Of a stretch of 64,000 bases of DNA, positions 31,513 through 42,800 are shown piece after piece. Numbering within the stretch: position 1 is the stretch's first letter; every line of letters begins with the position of its first letter. Source of the DNA: Furcasterigmium furcatum. Lineage: Eukaryota; Ascomycota; Sordariomycetes; Glomerellales; Plectosphaerellaceae. A program made the position numbers and the translations under genes. The stretch covers positions 2,670,934 to 2,734,933 of the forward strand of contig BCIA01000001.1 of assembly GCA_001599815.1 (NCBI GenBank), written 5' to 3'. Under the pieces are notes generated by a model. That model was not told where the DNA came from and did not search any database. It saw only the letters and a program-made list of their open reading frames with translations.

Positions 31513-33441
31513 ACGACGACTGAACTTTGACACTGCTGCCAGTGGACTTCGAGGGCATGGAACGGAGAACCTGTTCGTGATGACTAAGCGATCTAACGCG
31601 CTGGACGCGTGAACAAGTCCCCACCTCAATCTGTCTGGCTTCCCTGGACAAACCTGACAGTGAACATAACCTCGACCTTTCCTCCACAATCAGTTCACCA
31701 TCCTTCTTTGCCAACTTATCGTGTCGCAGGACCCGGAGACGTATGCTAAATATTCGGTATGTTGTCGTCACTTCTCCCAACCCTTGATCGAACGCATCAT
31801 GCTGACAAGAGGCTCACGAGTCTTAGATCCGCGATCAAGTGTCCAGGCGAGCTTCGAGCCTGATGCAAGTCTCGTTGCTGCTTGCTGGGGACAGGGCGAG
31901 TGTTCTGCCCCAGGCTGTTTTCCTTTGACCTTTGGACCACGCTGGGGACTACCTCACCAAGGATTGATCCCAAGCCCAGGACACTCATCTCTCATTTCAT
32001 CGCCGAGTTTGGGACCGACTTCGACCTCGAACATTACCGGCCATATATCTCGGCCCTTCCCAACGTCGACCCAGGACATATGGCTGTGTAACCTGGCAAC
32101 AGCTCGGAAATCTCTGGCCGTGAGCCCGCCGCATTGCGGCACTTCCTTCTACGCCTGCAGTGATGAAAACCCTTCACAAGGAGCTTGAGGTATCATCCGC
32201 CTTGTGGTTCCCATGGAGCCCTCGGTACGATGACAGGACCACAGCCAAGAACGGAAAGCTGAGCAGGCGAACCGACTGGTCTCTCAGTCGGAGACGCAGA
32301 GCATCGCAATTCTACGAGGCGGCGCGGCATCCATCCTCGACAGATCGCCGCAATGAGGATATTCTTCTCGGGGAGGCACACACCGGTCACTCCGGTGACG
32401 CCTATGACCACTCAAAAATAGTTTTCAATCTGAGCTGGCGAGTCGTTGATGCGTGCCGCGCTTGCCGAGTGGCAGAGCGCGCTCGGCGTCACAACACCAA
32501 ACATACCATGCCCGGTGATGACGAAACATGACCAAAAAGCCAAATTTGCAGGCAGCACAGAGGGTGCAGTCCCTCTGGCCGTTGTCGGTGAGAACTCAAG
32601 AGAGCTAATCTGAGGGCATGCCGGTGGGTTTCTTTTCCTTTTGTTCGGTTCTTCCAGCAAGATAAGCCTGCTGGTTTTGGCGACGACTTGCGTCCTGTCC
32701 TGTCCTGTGGCACTGGCAGGTGGCTACTCTAACCACGCCGGGTTTAGTGGCCTTGGTCCCCTGATGAGCAATCAATCTTATCAAAATGGCACGGAAGACA
32801 TGCCCGGAACCGCCAACGTGGTGACCCTTCGATCTGTCTCAACGCCAATCAGGACCCTGATCTGCAGGTCATCGCATGCACGTCGCGCCCTGGACCTGCA
32901 CCCAGGGCAGCTCGAAACAACCGCATCGATGAGCTCATCCGAGCTAGGTAGGTAGCTGGCGAGAGCGGTTTTTTTTTTTTCAGAGATCCCGAAGTCCTCC
33001 GTCGGGGGCTTGTCGAGTCGAGGAAGTTAATCTATTTCTCTTAATCGTACTCGTACCTACTGCTTGCCATCCGTGCCACATTCCATTCCGATTCGTCCTT
33101 CGCCGCTTCTTCCCCTCGTGATCGCGACAGCTACCCCTCCATCACTCCTTCCCGACTAGTCCCTCATCTGTGCTGGTCCCTCCCCCTCCACATTTTTTTT
33201 TGGCTACGCCCTCGTCCGTGATCAGCTCGGAGCTTCTTCTCTTTGCTCCTTCATCAACCTTCGAGTGATACCCAAGGACTGGAACCTCACATCAGAAATG
33301 TCTACATGATCTCTTCCTGGGGGTAAAAGCCTTCACCCCTGTCGATCGACAAGCCCAGAAGCTCTCACTCTCTCGGCCGAGCCGAAACCGACGACGACCC
33401 GAACCGATACTCCCGCAGCTTTGCGCCCACCGCCACCACCA
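31513..33441. other. Intergenic, about 1.9 kb, ending in the ALO1 leader
   Basis: It lies between two + strand genes. No gene is supported; frames of 60-155 codons have no domain. From 32950 the strand turns strongly pyrimidine-rich, with T10 near 32970 and T9 near 33195, and C/T blocks up to the ATG at 33442. This is the expected promoter/leader style of the lactone oxidase gene. Confidence 0.5.
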
Positions 33442-35001
33442 ATGAACCCCGAACTTCTCGCGGAGCTCGAGAAGAGCGACGATGGGATCGCCTTTCGCGC
33501 GCGACCCAATCACGTCCACTTCACCTGGGCGCGCACGTTTTCGTCCGCGCCCGAGCTGTACCTCCAGCCTGAGTCGGTCGAAGAGATCCAGAAGATCGTG
33601 AATCTGGCTCGGAAATGGCGGCGGCGCATCGTCCTCGCCGGCTGCGGCCACTCGCCCTCCAACCTTACCTGCACCTCGAGCTGGCTTGTCAACCTGGACA
33701 ACTTCAACAAGATCCTCTCCTTTGACAAGGAGTCAGGCGTTGTTGTCATGCAGAGCGGCATCCGCCTGTATACGCTGTGCGCCGAGCTGGAGAAGAACGG
33801 CCTTGCCATGCCGAACCTGGGCAGTATCAACGAGCAGTCCATCGCCGGCGCCATCTCGACGGGAACCCACGGCAGCAGCACGCGGCACGGCATCATGTCC
33901 GAGGACATCATCTCCCTGGAGGTCATGCTGGCTGACGGCACGGTGAAGTCATGCTCTCAGGACCAGAACCTGGAACTCTTCCGCGCCGCCCTCCTCTCCC
34001 TCGGTGCCTTGGGCATCATCACCAAGGTCACCTTCCGCGCCGTGCCGGCTTTCACGCTGGCCTGGAAGCAGGTTGTCGACGCAGACACCGTCATGTTCAA
34101 TGCGTGGAACCGCGACCTCTGGTCACGCTCCGAGTTCGTCCGAGTCTGGTGGTTCCCCTACACCCGCCGTGCCGTCATCTGGCAAGCCGACAAGACCTCC
34201 GAGCCGCACCGCGACCCTGCCGTGCGCATGTACGACGGCTCTCTCGGCTACCACCTCTACCACAACCTCCTCCACCTGGCCCAGTACGTCCCGCGCATCC
34301 TGCCGTGGGTTGAGTGGCTCGTCTTTGGCCTCCAATACGGCTTCGCGGACGGCTCCACAGTCTCTGCTGTCCAGCCCTCCGGCAAGGCTCTCCTCATGAA
34401 CTGCCTCTACTCTCAGTTCGTAAACGAATGGGCCATCCCCCTGGAAAAAGGCCCCGAGGCCCTCCGCCGCCTCTCCTCGTGGCTCAACCACCTCGAGCCC
34501 TCTGATCCAGACTACGTCCCCCACAACATTCCCTTCTCCAACGAAGGCCTCTGGGTCCACGCCCCTGTCGAGGTTCGCGCAAGCGACACCTCCCTCACCT
34601 CCAACGCCCGCCCGTACCTCGACCCAACCCTTCCGGACGGCCCCACGCTCTATCTCAACGCGACCCTCTACCGCCCGTACCTCTACGACCCGCCCTGCCG
34701 GGAGCGCTACTACGAAGCTTTCGAGTGGCTCATGATGGATCTCGGCGGGCGCCCGCACTGGGCCAAGAACTTCCACGAGACGGGCGACCGCATCGAGGGG
34801 TTCTACGGCGAGGACCTCCAGACGTGGCGCAGGGTGCGCCATGAGGCCGACCCGGACGGTATGTTCGTCGGCCCGTGGCACAGAGAGAAGGTCATGGGGA
34901 AGGGGGATAAGTTACCCCTGGAGGAGATCGAGGTGGCGAGGAGGCCGGCCCGAGAGGGCGGGCTGCGCATCACGGGGACCCTGACACCTCTGGGGCTGTA
35001 G
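33442..35001 (+). CDS. ALO1: D-arabinono-1,4-lactone oxidase
   Basis: It is an FAD-dependent oxidase that makes D-erythroascorbate, the fungal ascorbate analogue, from D-arabinono-1,4-lactone; the yeast enzyme is on the mitochondrial outer membrane. A single exon encodes 519 aa (yeast Alo1 526 aa). The PCMH-type FAD domain is at about 30-205 with GCGHSPSNL, where His70 is the expected covalent flavin site. The loop NLGSINEQSIAGAISTGTHG is typical of the vanillyl-alcohol oxidase family. The ALO domain is at about 205-510, with the substrate-site motif HWAKNFH at 439-445. The start is the ATG within the CACCACCAATG context; the frame is open 7 codons more upstream without an ATG. It is tail-to-tail with the KxDL gene. 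Confidence 0.96.
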   Translation: MNPELLAELEKSDDGIAFRARPNHVHFTWARTFSSAPELYLQPESVEEIQKIVNLARKWRRRIVLAGCGHSPSNLTCTSSWLVNLDNFNKILSFDKESGVVVMQSGIRLYTLCAELEKNGLAMPNLGSINEQSIAGAISTGTHGSSTRHGIMSEDIISLEVMLADGTVKSCSQDQNLELFRAALLSLGALGIITKVTFRAVPAFTLAWKQVVDADTVMFNAWNRDLWSRSEFVRVWWFPYTRRAVIWQADKTSEPHRDPAVRMYDGSLGYHLYHNLLHLAQYVPRILPWVEWLVFGLQYGFADGSTVSAVQPSGKALLMNCLYSQFVNEWAIPLEKGPEALRRLSSWLNHLEPSDPDYVPHNIPFSNEGLWVHAPVEVRASDTSLTSNARPYLDPTLPDGPTLYLNATLYRPYLYDPPCRERYYEAFEWLMMDLGGRPHWAKNFHETGDRIEGFYGEDLQTWRRVRHEADPDGMFVGPWHREKVMGKGDKLPLEEIEVARRPAREGGLRITGTLTPLGL

Positions 35002-35637
35002 GTAGCCGAGTAGAGGAGTTAAGTGGCAGCAGGAGCCTGAAAGACTGCGTAATTCGTGATTGTCGGACGGCGGGACCTTTGATATCAGCATAGGCAACGG
35101 GCATCCTCTGGGAAGCCTTAACGAATTCAACGAGCACTCCAATGTTGAAAGTATCGAACGGACCCGGAGGTTTACCGTGACGAAAGGGGTATTTTTGCGC
35201 AGAAGCAACGCCATACACGCATGGCCAAGTCTCGCGCGCCTGCTATAGTGCGAGACCAGAAGAAATGTAATCATACAAGCATACGACAGGTTGAAGACCT
35301 GCCGTGTCGTGGAAGCTCAACCGAAATCCAACGCCAGTAGACAGCTCCAAAGAGATTAATAAAAATAAAAAAAGAGACATCCGACGAGCCGTGAGGCTGA
35401 ATCCATCTTGTTCCAGTGCAAAGCCAGCCGCGAGGCCCGTCCATCTTGTGCGCGCCCAGGTAGTAAGTACGCGGCTCGCTTTCCAAGCCGCCCCCCGATT
35501 GTGGTTCTGTTTATCCCGTTGAAATGTCCCTGTCAATATTTTGAAGTGCCCTTGTACTGACTTCCCCTCACGTCCATTGAGGATTGAGACGATGCTCCGA
35601 TGTCTCGAGGCCGTCGGCGGCCCTCCAGTAGTCTCCC
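35002..35637. terminator. Convergent 3' region between ALO1 and the KxDL gene
   Basis: The stops of two convergent genes are 636 bp apart, so both 3' UTRs and polyadenylation sites should be here. AT-rich candidates are AATAAAAATAAAAAAAG at 35358-35374 on the + strand and ATTTATCC-type sequence near 35508. No coding feature is seen. Confidence 0.4.
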
Positions 35638-36198
35638 TCAATGGCGGTGTCGCCGTGAGCTTTCGTGGTGTCGATGTCCATGTCGAGACGAGTGTCCCCC
35701 GTCCCTATGCCTTGAGGACGAGCTGCCGCCGCTCCGTTCCAGCTCGCGCTCCATGCTTTCCACTCTGGATCTGTATCCCCGCACGATCTCCTTGATGTGT
35801 CGTATTCGGTCGAAATCGAGTTCCAGTTCGTCGAGTTGCGTCAAGATATCATTGTATCTCTGGATTTCGGCGTCGGCGTTCCCAATCAGATCCCCCGCGT
35901 GGTTGAACTGGGCCATGGTGAAAATCTGGCTCTGCTCGCTGAGGTATGCCATCTGCTGTTCGATCTGGTTCATGACCCTGTCAAAGTATCGCCCGAGGGC
36001 CGCGAGAGACGTGCTGTCCAGGAGCAGCAAGCCCTGACTTGAAGCCCGGCTGGCAGCTCTGGAAGAGCTCGAGCCGCCTCCACCGCCTCCGCCACCTTGA
36101 CCGAGGGCGGCCTGACCCTGTCGCAAAAGCTGGAGTTCTTCATTACTGAGCCCCAATTGCGTGTCCGGCACTGCGTTGACGTGCGATGTTGTGGACAT
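35638..36198 (-). CDS. KXD1: KxDL-domain protein (BLOC-1 subunit KXD1-like)
   Basis: It is a probable subunit of the fungal BLOC-1 complex, which acts in endosome maturation. A single exon encodes 186 aa. A short N-terminal segment is followed by a Gly/Ser run (about 34-46). The helical domain at about 55-155 has the heptad pattern and the ending IRHIKEIVRGYRSRVE that match the KxDL family layout (QSQIFTMAQFN ... IGNADAEIQRY). The C-terminal tail is Ser/Arg/His-rich (GGSSSSRHRDGG through HHESSRRHRH). The family call rests on length, helix pattern and this conserved block; without a search it is good but not certain. No introns are needed. Confidence 0.75.
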   Translation of the reverse strand: MSTTSHVNAVPDTQLGLSNEELQLLRQGQAALGQGGGGGGGGSSSSRAASRASSQGLLLLDSTSLAALGRYFDRVMNQIEQQMAYLSEQSQIFTMAQFNHAGDLIGNADAEIQRYNDILTQLDELELDFDRIRHIKEIVRGYRSRVESMERELERSGGSSSSRHRDGGHSSRHGHRHHESSRRHRH

Positions 36199-38879
36199 GG
36201 TTCACCTGTGGTGCGAGGGAGGTAGCCAAAATAGGCGATCGGCGTTCCCAGCCAGAAGTGATAGGAATTAATGAGGCCTGGTGTTGGGCCTCGAAGCCGA
36301 CCCGCCGAGGGCGTTGGTTTCGACGCAAACGCCTGAGCGAGGACCCTTTCGCAGAGAGGAGAGGGGATGATGTGCGGCCAAAGGCGCAGGGGATCGGGTT
36401 TTCAGTGTTCTTTCAGGCGTGGTGAGCACCGTGGTATTTCAGACAGCAGGGCAGGAAGTTGCGATAGCCATAAATTCGGCAGTCGAAGCTCAAGCCGCGT
36501 CATGGTATAGAGTTTCGACAAAGGTCATCGCAGGTCGTCAGGTGAGGATGGTTCGACCGAACTGGCTAACGTGGTATTCAAATCGCACTGTCAACGGGCA
36601 GTTAGCAGGGAGTGATGGACAACGAGGCTCTCGAAGGTGCCAGGAGGATAAAACAAGATAGGAAGACGGAATTGGCGGAGGATGCGCACCCACCAGCTTT
36701 GCAATGAACGGATATTAGTCGATCCTAGTGGGACTGCTGCCGCGCAGCGCGGGAGGCTGCCGACTCGTTCGACTGCCCAGAGCGCGATGGGATGCTCGCT
36801 CGCTGTGTTCAACAGGGCCGTACTCCGCGAGGGAAAGGGGTGTCTAAGATGATGGGGTGCTGGGGTCGCGGCAAGGATGGTGCGTGGTGGAGGCCGAGCG
36901 CGCGTTACTTCGAAGATGGTGATGTCTCAGCTCCGACGGCGCTCTGGTTGGGTATCTGGATTGTCGCAAAGGCAGTCCCTCTGCCTGTACCACCCGGTAG
37001 ACGATGTATTAGCAGCGCCCTTGGGCCTGTACGGCCAGGTCTAGCGTCGCAGCACCAGTACCGGTGAGGAGCAGAAGAAGCAATGTGCGTGGGAGGTATC
37101 TCGGCGGGTGGTACGAGGGAATTAGTTGACTAATATCGTCGAGGAAGAGGCGGCGAGCAGGAGAGCAGACGAAGAAAAGTCAGGTCGGGGCTGTTGGAGG
37201 AAGAAAAAGCGCGGCCGTGCGTGCTCTTGTCTGTCTGGGTGCCCTCGAACCCGGGTACGTTTGTCCACAGCTTCAGGCTGGCTACCCGCCCAACCCGACG
37301 GATTCCTGGGACCGGGATGGGATGAAGGACGGACGGACGATAAGACAACAACTGGTGCGGTGTCGCAGGGCTCCCAGAGCACAACGTCGAAGGCAGCGGC
37401 GTAGTGTGTCCCCGCGGGGTGAAGGACGGATGGCAGCAGAAGGCCCGACACGGTGGTATCGAAATGTTATTGGCCTTCCTCTTCGGATAATGATTGGTGA
37501 ACCCGTGACGACGAAGTGGTGGTCAGTGGGCAGGGCCCGAGTCCGTCCGGGGGAACCCCTCTCTTGGAGATGGGGGTCAAGCAAGGTGGAGGATGGGCAA
37601 GGTGGTGTTGAATGCAGGTGGTGAATGGAAGAGGAAGAAGAATCCAAAGCTCGAGTCTGGAGATGCCGGCGGTGTTTTGTCCGTTGAAACCGAAGGACGG
37701 ACTGGAAGGTACTGCGATGGATGGAGCCTTGCACCATTGTTTGTGCCTTCCTGATCCCGGGCGCCTTCCTCACGGCCCGGCGCATCGCCCATGGCCCCTT
37801 CCGCTTCCCATCACATCCAGGCCAATTTTCTTCACCATCCACCACATTTCGTCACGGCGGCACCTTTCCCCCTTCCTAGCTTCGCCATGTTACCCTCCCA
37901 CAGCCTCGAATGACCTCCAACGTCTTTCCCTCCCCAATCAGATTCCTTGAGGGTGTGGGCACGATAGAGCCTTTAACCGTCGTCTGTCCGCCTCCTCTAT
38001 TCACATCATCCAAAAGACTCGCTTGTGCCTCGGCCACCTCCATCTGCCGAGGCGTCTTCTGAACCTGGCGCTTGCTCCCAAGGCCGGCGGTTACAGCCAC
38101 CCATCACACTCACCCATGGCAGGGTAGAGTGACGAAGGACAAACCAAGATGCACTAAACCAACCGGACTGGACGAGTAGTCGCGACGCCTTGCCCGACCT
38201 CTGAGCGCCGTTCACCTCACACATAGCCTTGCATCTGGGTGCTCGCCAAGGGCCAAGAAAGTGCCGACGTCACAAGGCAGAGGTGATTCAGCCTCGACAA
38301 TTTCCACGCCGATGCTACGCTGCCGACCGAGACTTAATGACGCCTCAGGCGGCGGGGGAGGGCCGACAGAATTGCCAGTCTTTTTCTAATGCACAAACCC
38401 TTGTGCTACGGACACTGATCTCGCCCTTGCTGCAAGATCGTTCTCGATCCAGGACGGCGGAGGATGTCGGGCTGCCTCGCCTCCGACCGAACAACTTCAC
38501 TTGCTGACAACAGAGCGTTTTCAGAGGAGGATCGGACCTGGATATCCAAGAACGCCTTCTATCTTCTGCATCGCGGCCTGGCAGCCTGTGTCTGTCTTGT
38601 TGGCCACCATCGTCTAAGACGGCGAGGTCCGAGATGTGCTTTCCAGGCACAAAGGTGTGCCTGTCAGACGGCCCGATGCCTATGTGATATCTTGCCTGGG
38701 TCGTTGGGACTTCAAGAAGATCTCGTAGTGGGCGTGAGTCGCGATAGCACCCTGTATCAAGAGGCACAAACTCAAAAGTTTCAGGGCTCCCTGCATAAGA
38801 TTCGGATACACAGACCAGACCGTCGCGATCACGTTCGGTAACGAGACCACCAAGACAACGCTGGCAGTCTACCATATCG
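36199..38879. other. Intergenic, about 2.7 kb, start of the gene-poor half
   Basis: The left part is the promoter of the - strand KxDL gene. The rest has only scattered frames; the 187-codon one at 37282-37845 (-) is Arg/Ser/Pro-rich and has no domain. The last 80-100 nt before 38880 read, in another frame, as sequence that may be the disrupted 5' part of the SGNH pseudogene (VAITFGNETTKTTLAVYH at about 38820-38873). Confidence 0.45.
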
Positions 38880-39890
38880 GTGTACTCGAATGGATGCGTA
38901 CCAATGTCATGGCAGGGGCATCTGCTCGTTACTCCAGACCCAGGAGTGAGTGTGACCTATCTTGCCGGGCCCATGACCTTTGAGATGCAGGTTACCAAGC
39001 ATACATATGGCGTCCAGACTAAAAAGGTTCATGTCGCTGCGGGAGAGGCGTTCATCGAGATTCCCGAGTTCCCCCGCCGAATCCGGTTCACCGGCGATAG
39101 TTTAGCTGCGGGCATGCTCAATACCGACGAGACACTGCCTGGCTCTACCTACAGCGTAGGAGCTGGCCTTGGAATCACGGTGTATTCCATCACGGCCTAT
39201 CTCGGCATTTCTGTCTCTGATGTCGAGTGCTGGGGCAATCCCCGTGGCTACTCGATTGAACGGTTCTATGTCATTGACACTGGACGGCAGGCGATGAACG
39301 TGTGGGGAGGTGAGTAGATTGAGGACCGCCATGTTCTCATCATGACCAGTTTGGCCGTGTCTCATTCGGGGGGCTAATTCATTCAATAGACGAGCCCGAG
39401 CCCTAGGAATTCAAGAAGTACTAGCCCGCTGATCTGGTTCTCATCAGCATTGGAACCAACGATGCCAACACGTGCATCAAAGACGACTTAGCCAGACCCT
39501 TACAAGAAACTCATTCAAGGTGGCCCAAAGCACAGCTCATGATCATGGTACCTCGGCTTAGAGTCTCCTTTTCGCCAACGACACCTTTGACCTTGGAAAT
39601 CGCAAATGCGGCAGGCTTTCCATCAGTATGGCAACACTTCCCAGCAAACACCGACCTCAGAAACGGAATTTACAGTGTCTATGAGTACTTCAACTCTGAA
39701 GGATAACCTGTCTGATCCTGTGACTTGCTTGGGACGCCGTGACACCGACAACGACACCGTGTGACGATGGCATCGAACCGGGCATTCTTCAACACTACGA
39801 CGACGTTGCCCTTCTTTGACACTCGACCGCTTTGGTCATATCGTGGTTGCCAGTCATCTGATCCAGTACGTCAGAGCCAAGTTCGATGGG
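38880..39890 (+). pseudogene. SGNH/GDSL hydrolase pseudogene
   Basis: This is a decayed secreted-type esterase of the SGNH family. The first block (38880-39309) is open and keeps IRFTGDSLAAGM, with the nucleophile Ser codon at 39099. An intact intron, 39310-39389 (GTGAGT, branch CTAAT, CAATAG), leads into DEPEP, then TAG at 39404, EFKKY, TAG at 39422, then PADLVLISIGTNDANT, the family block V. A further TGA at 39817 stands where the catalytic block normally has Trp-His-Pro-Thr, and a frameshift precedes FGHIVVASHLIQYVRAKF. The three stops fit TGG to TAG, CAG to TAG and TGG to TGA, that is C:G to T:A changes as left by RIP. No upstream ATG joins cleanly. It may have been a carbohydrate esterase or acetyl hydrolase; the substrate is unknown. 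Confidence 0.85.
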
Positions 39891-42800
39891 CCACTGTGGC
39901 TGGACTCGAGTAAGTCATCATCGTGTCACGGTTGAGACTCCTTCCGATTCCTCGCGCTCTTAGCCTTTCGAGGCCCCATTCTAATGCTCGAGTAGGATCC
40001 TTCACGAGACCGAGCACTGGAATGACGAGAGAGATTACTGGCCGCAACCACGGAGGAGCAAAGCGTTGCAGAAGTAGGTCCCTGGAAACCCGAATCTTTC
40101 GTCGCATCTCCTACACACACTCACAGCTACATACAGCATCATGGGGAACAAGCATAGCTTTCGGTTGCCTTCTTCAATGTATGCCATTTGCGCAGCTCCG
40201 TTGCCAGCGCTGGGACGAAGGGCATCGCGAAAAGATGCACTTGCCCATGGACCACGAATACTGTTTATCACTTCAAAAGCCACGAAGGAGTTGGCCACTG
40301 AAACGAAACAAGACAGCTGACACGATACCGCGATCTTCTCCGACTTGTTCTCCTGCAGATACACTCACTGCGCGACGGGCCACACCATGAGGGGTTCCAC
40401 CGGCCACTCCGACGATGCCCAACTGCGACTGAGTCGTGCTATGTGGATGAATTGACGAAGCTTGCCGCAGAAGGGAAGTCATCCCCGAAAGGTCTCACGA
40501 TGTGGACGGCACTTTCCGACTGGCCTCGCGACGTCAGTCCACCACAAGTTCCAAAGTAGGGCTGGATGTAGACATCAGCCCGCACTCCTTCCAGCTTCCC
40601 GGTGCGTCGACGAGTCGGGCGCCCCCATCGCAGCTCAGACCAGATCGTTGGAAGGCGACGGTTCTGGGGTGCTCCGCTGAACCTCGCGGCCTTGGCGGTT
40701 CTACTCTTCCGCTCACGACTCTTGCACAGACTAGGCCCAAGGTTCGTTCAAAGTGGAAGACGGACATGTGCCATCCACGTGGACCGCCGCCGGGAAGACA
40801 ATTTCTCTTCAGCATTTGGTGTTGCTTACGCGGCCGCTAAGAGTGGACCGCAGTCGTCTTCAACTTGCGAGTTGTTTCCAAGCGCTCGGCCACAGCGTTC
40901 ATCAGAGATGATCTCAATGACGTGCCACTGTCATCGAAATCATCATGACAGACCTCTTGCTGGCGCAGGAGGTCCCGTCATCTGTTTCCTGCCACCTGAA
41001 ACGGGCGAGGGATACTTAGGCAAAGTGCGGCGCGGAGTTGACAGGGTCAGTGCTGGGATGCGGGATGGGTGTTCGGGGCCTAACGTGACCCGAAGCCTCA
41101 ACGCAGCAACAACCCCTGAGAGAGATGGCTTGGCTCTTCACTGCCGTTCTCGGGCAACATCCCTGGGCCCTCCTCCACCTGTGTGAGGGATCGACCATGC
41201 AGGTCTCAGATGGTCTACATGCCTACCTGGTAGCGAAGAGGCCTTTCGACAACGACCGACTTGCCGAAAATGAACGAATATTGAATGCCTGCGACATTGA
41301 TTCAGTGGTTGTAAGAGCATCTACAGGGATCTCTTCCTATTCATCGCAAATACGCCATTGGCGTCGACAAAGTCGAGTAAAGATACCCCCTGGCACCAGA
41401 GACCACAGGGGTCAGCGCGGCTCGGGTTGATCATCGCAGAAAAACCATCCATCACTGGTGGTGAGAAGGATCAACACAGGGGTTTCCAGACACACCGCCC
41501 CAGCATAGCGAAGCCATGACTTTCAGACCGGCAGGGGGTTGGCCGAAGACTGTTGGTAGCTCTTCACTATGAAACCCGACGCGCACGAGACGAAGGTACT
41601 TCTTCAGCAGTGCAGATGTCGACACATCTCCCTCCTCACTCGGCAGAGGGACGGAGAGAGATCCGAGAGATATTCGTTAACCTCGCTTACACTAGAGGCA
41701 GACGGCGCGTCTCGATGTGGTGCGCTAGTGACTTGACAGGCTGGTGATCTGCTAAGTCTGAGCGGGTGCCGATGGATCAACCCAACCAACGGTTCTGCAA
41801 CGGTTCCTCCTTCGTCTGAACTTTGTAATCGTTAGGGCCAGCAACGGGCGGCGGGACGACTGCCTGCCTGCCTCCTCTGCCGCAAGTATCAGCGGCACCT
41901 CATCAGCAGAAGCGGCGGGCAACATCCCTGGTGTCCGACCTGTCGAGTTGTCACGAAAACGAAATGAAATGGCCTGATCAGGTTGAAGACCACGCTCCCG
42001 CTGGCGTTGGCTCCCGAGTTTGCAGGACTGTCAAAGTCCCTCAGAACGGTGAACCTGAGATCGGCCATGCAGCGCGCATGCCTCGGCCCCTTGCTGCGCA
42101 GCAAGCGTTTCTACCAACCTGCCTATCACGACCGCCACACAACCAACGACAAACCCGCTTTATATTAGGGAGAGAGCGGATCTGGAGATCTCCGTTCTCG
42201 CTTTGAAGTGAGAAAGAGGGCGATCAATCCCCCTCGGTGCAGCGATCTCCCGGTAGTGTCTCAAGCGACCACGACGATGGGCGACGGACACTTTCATGCC
42301 CGACGGGTCAGACACAAAGAACCGCTCGAGACCGCTTGGTGTCTGTTCAGGGGCACCCCTGGTCTCTAGCGGCCGAGTAGCGCGGGTCTGTGATGATGGC
42401 TGGCCAAGATGGCCGCCGCAGATTCGATGACACGCCTTCACGTCCCGAATAACCGCAGACCCAGACATGGTGTCCCTTTCCAGATCCGCACCCAGGGCCC
42501 AGGGTCCATCCCGCCATGAGTATCCTGGCTGCCGGTTAGCGCTTCCCCTCCCTCTCCTCCGTTCGTCGTCCCCACACCACGTTTTTCTTCACATTATCAA
42601 AGCCCGCTAACAGGGCTATCCTCGCATCAGCGACCGAGGCGAGGTTCCTGGGGCGCGTTGGTCCATACAAGTGCGGACTTGTACATGCTGACCTACGTTA
42701 GGTACATGCAAGACAGAAAAGACAGCACAGCCCGATGATCGAGGCAGATGCTGCCTTGGCCGTGCCATTCCCTCTGTTGGTTCGAACCGGAGCAGAGGTG

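Noticed and set aside
30385..31689. 434-codon - strand open frame over the dehydratase gene
   Set aside because: Antisense shadow of a ThiF-fold enzyme with all motifs on the + strand.
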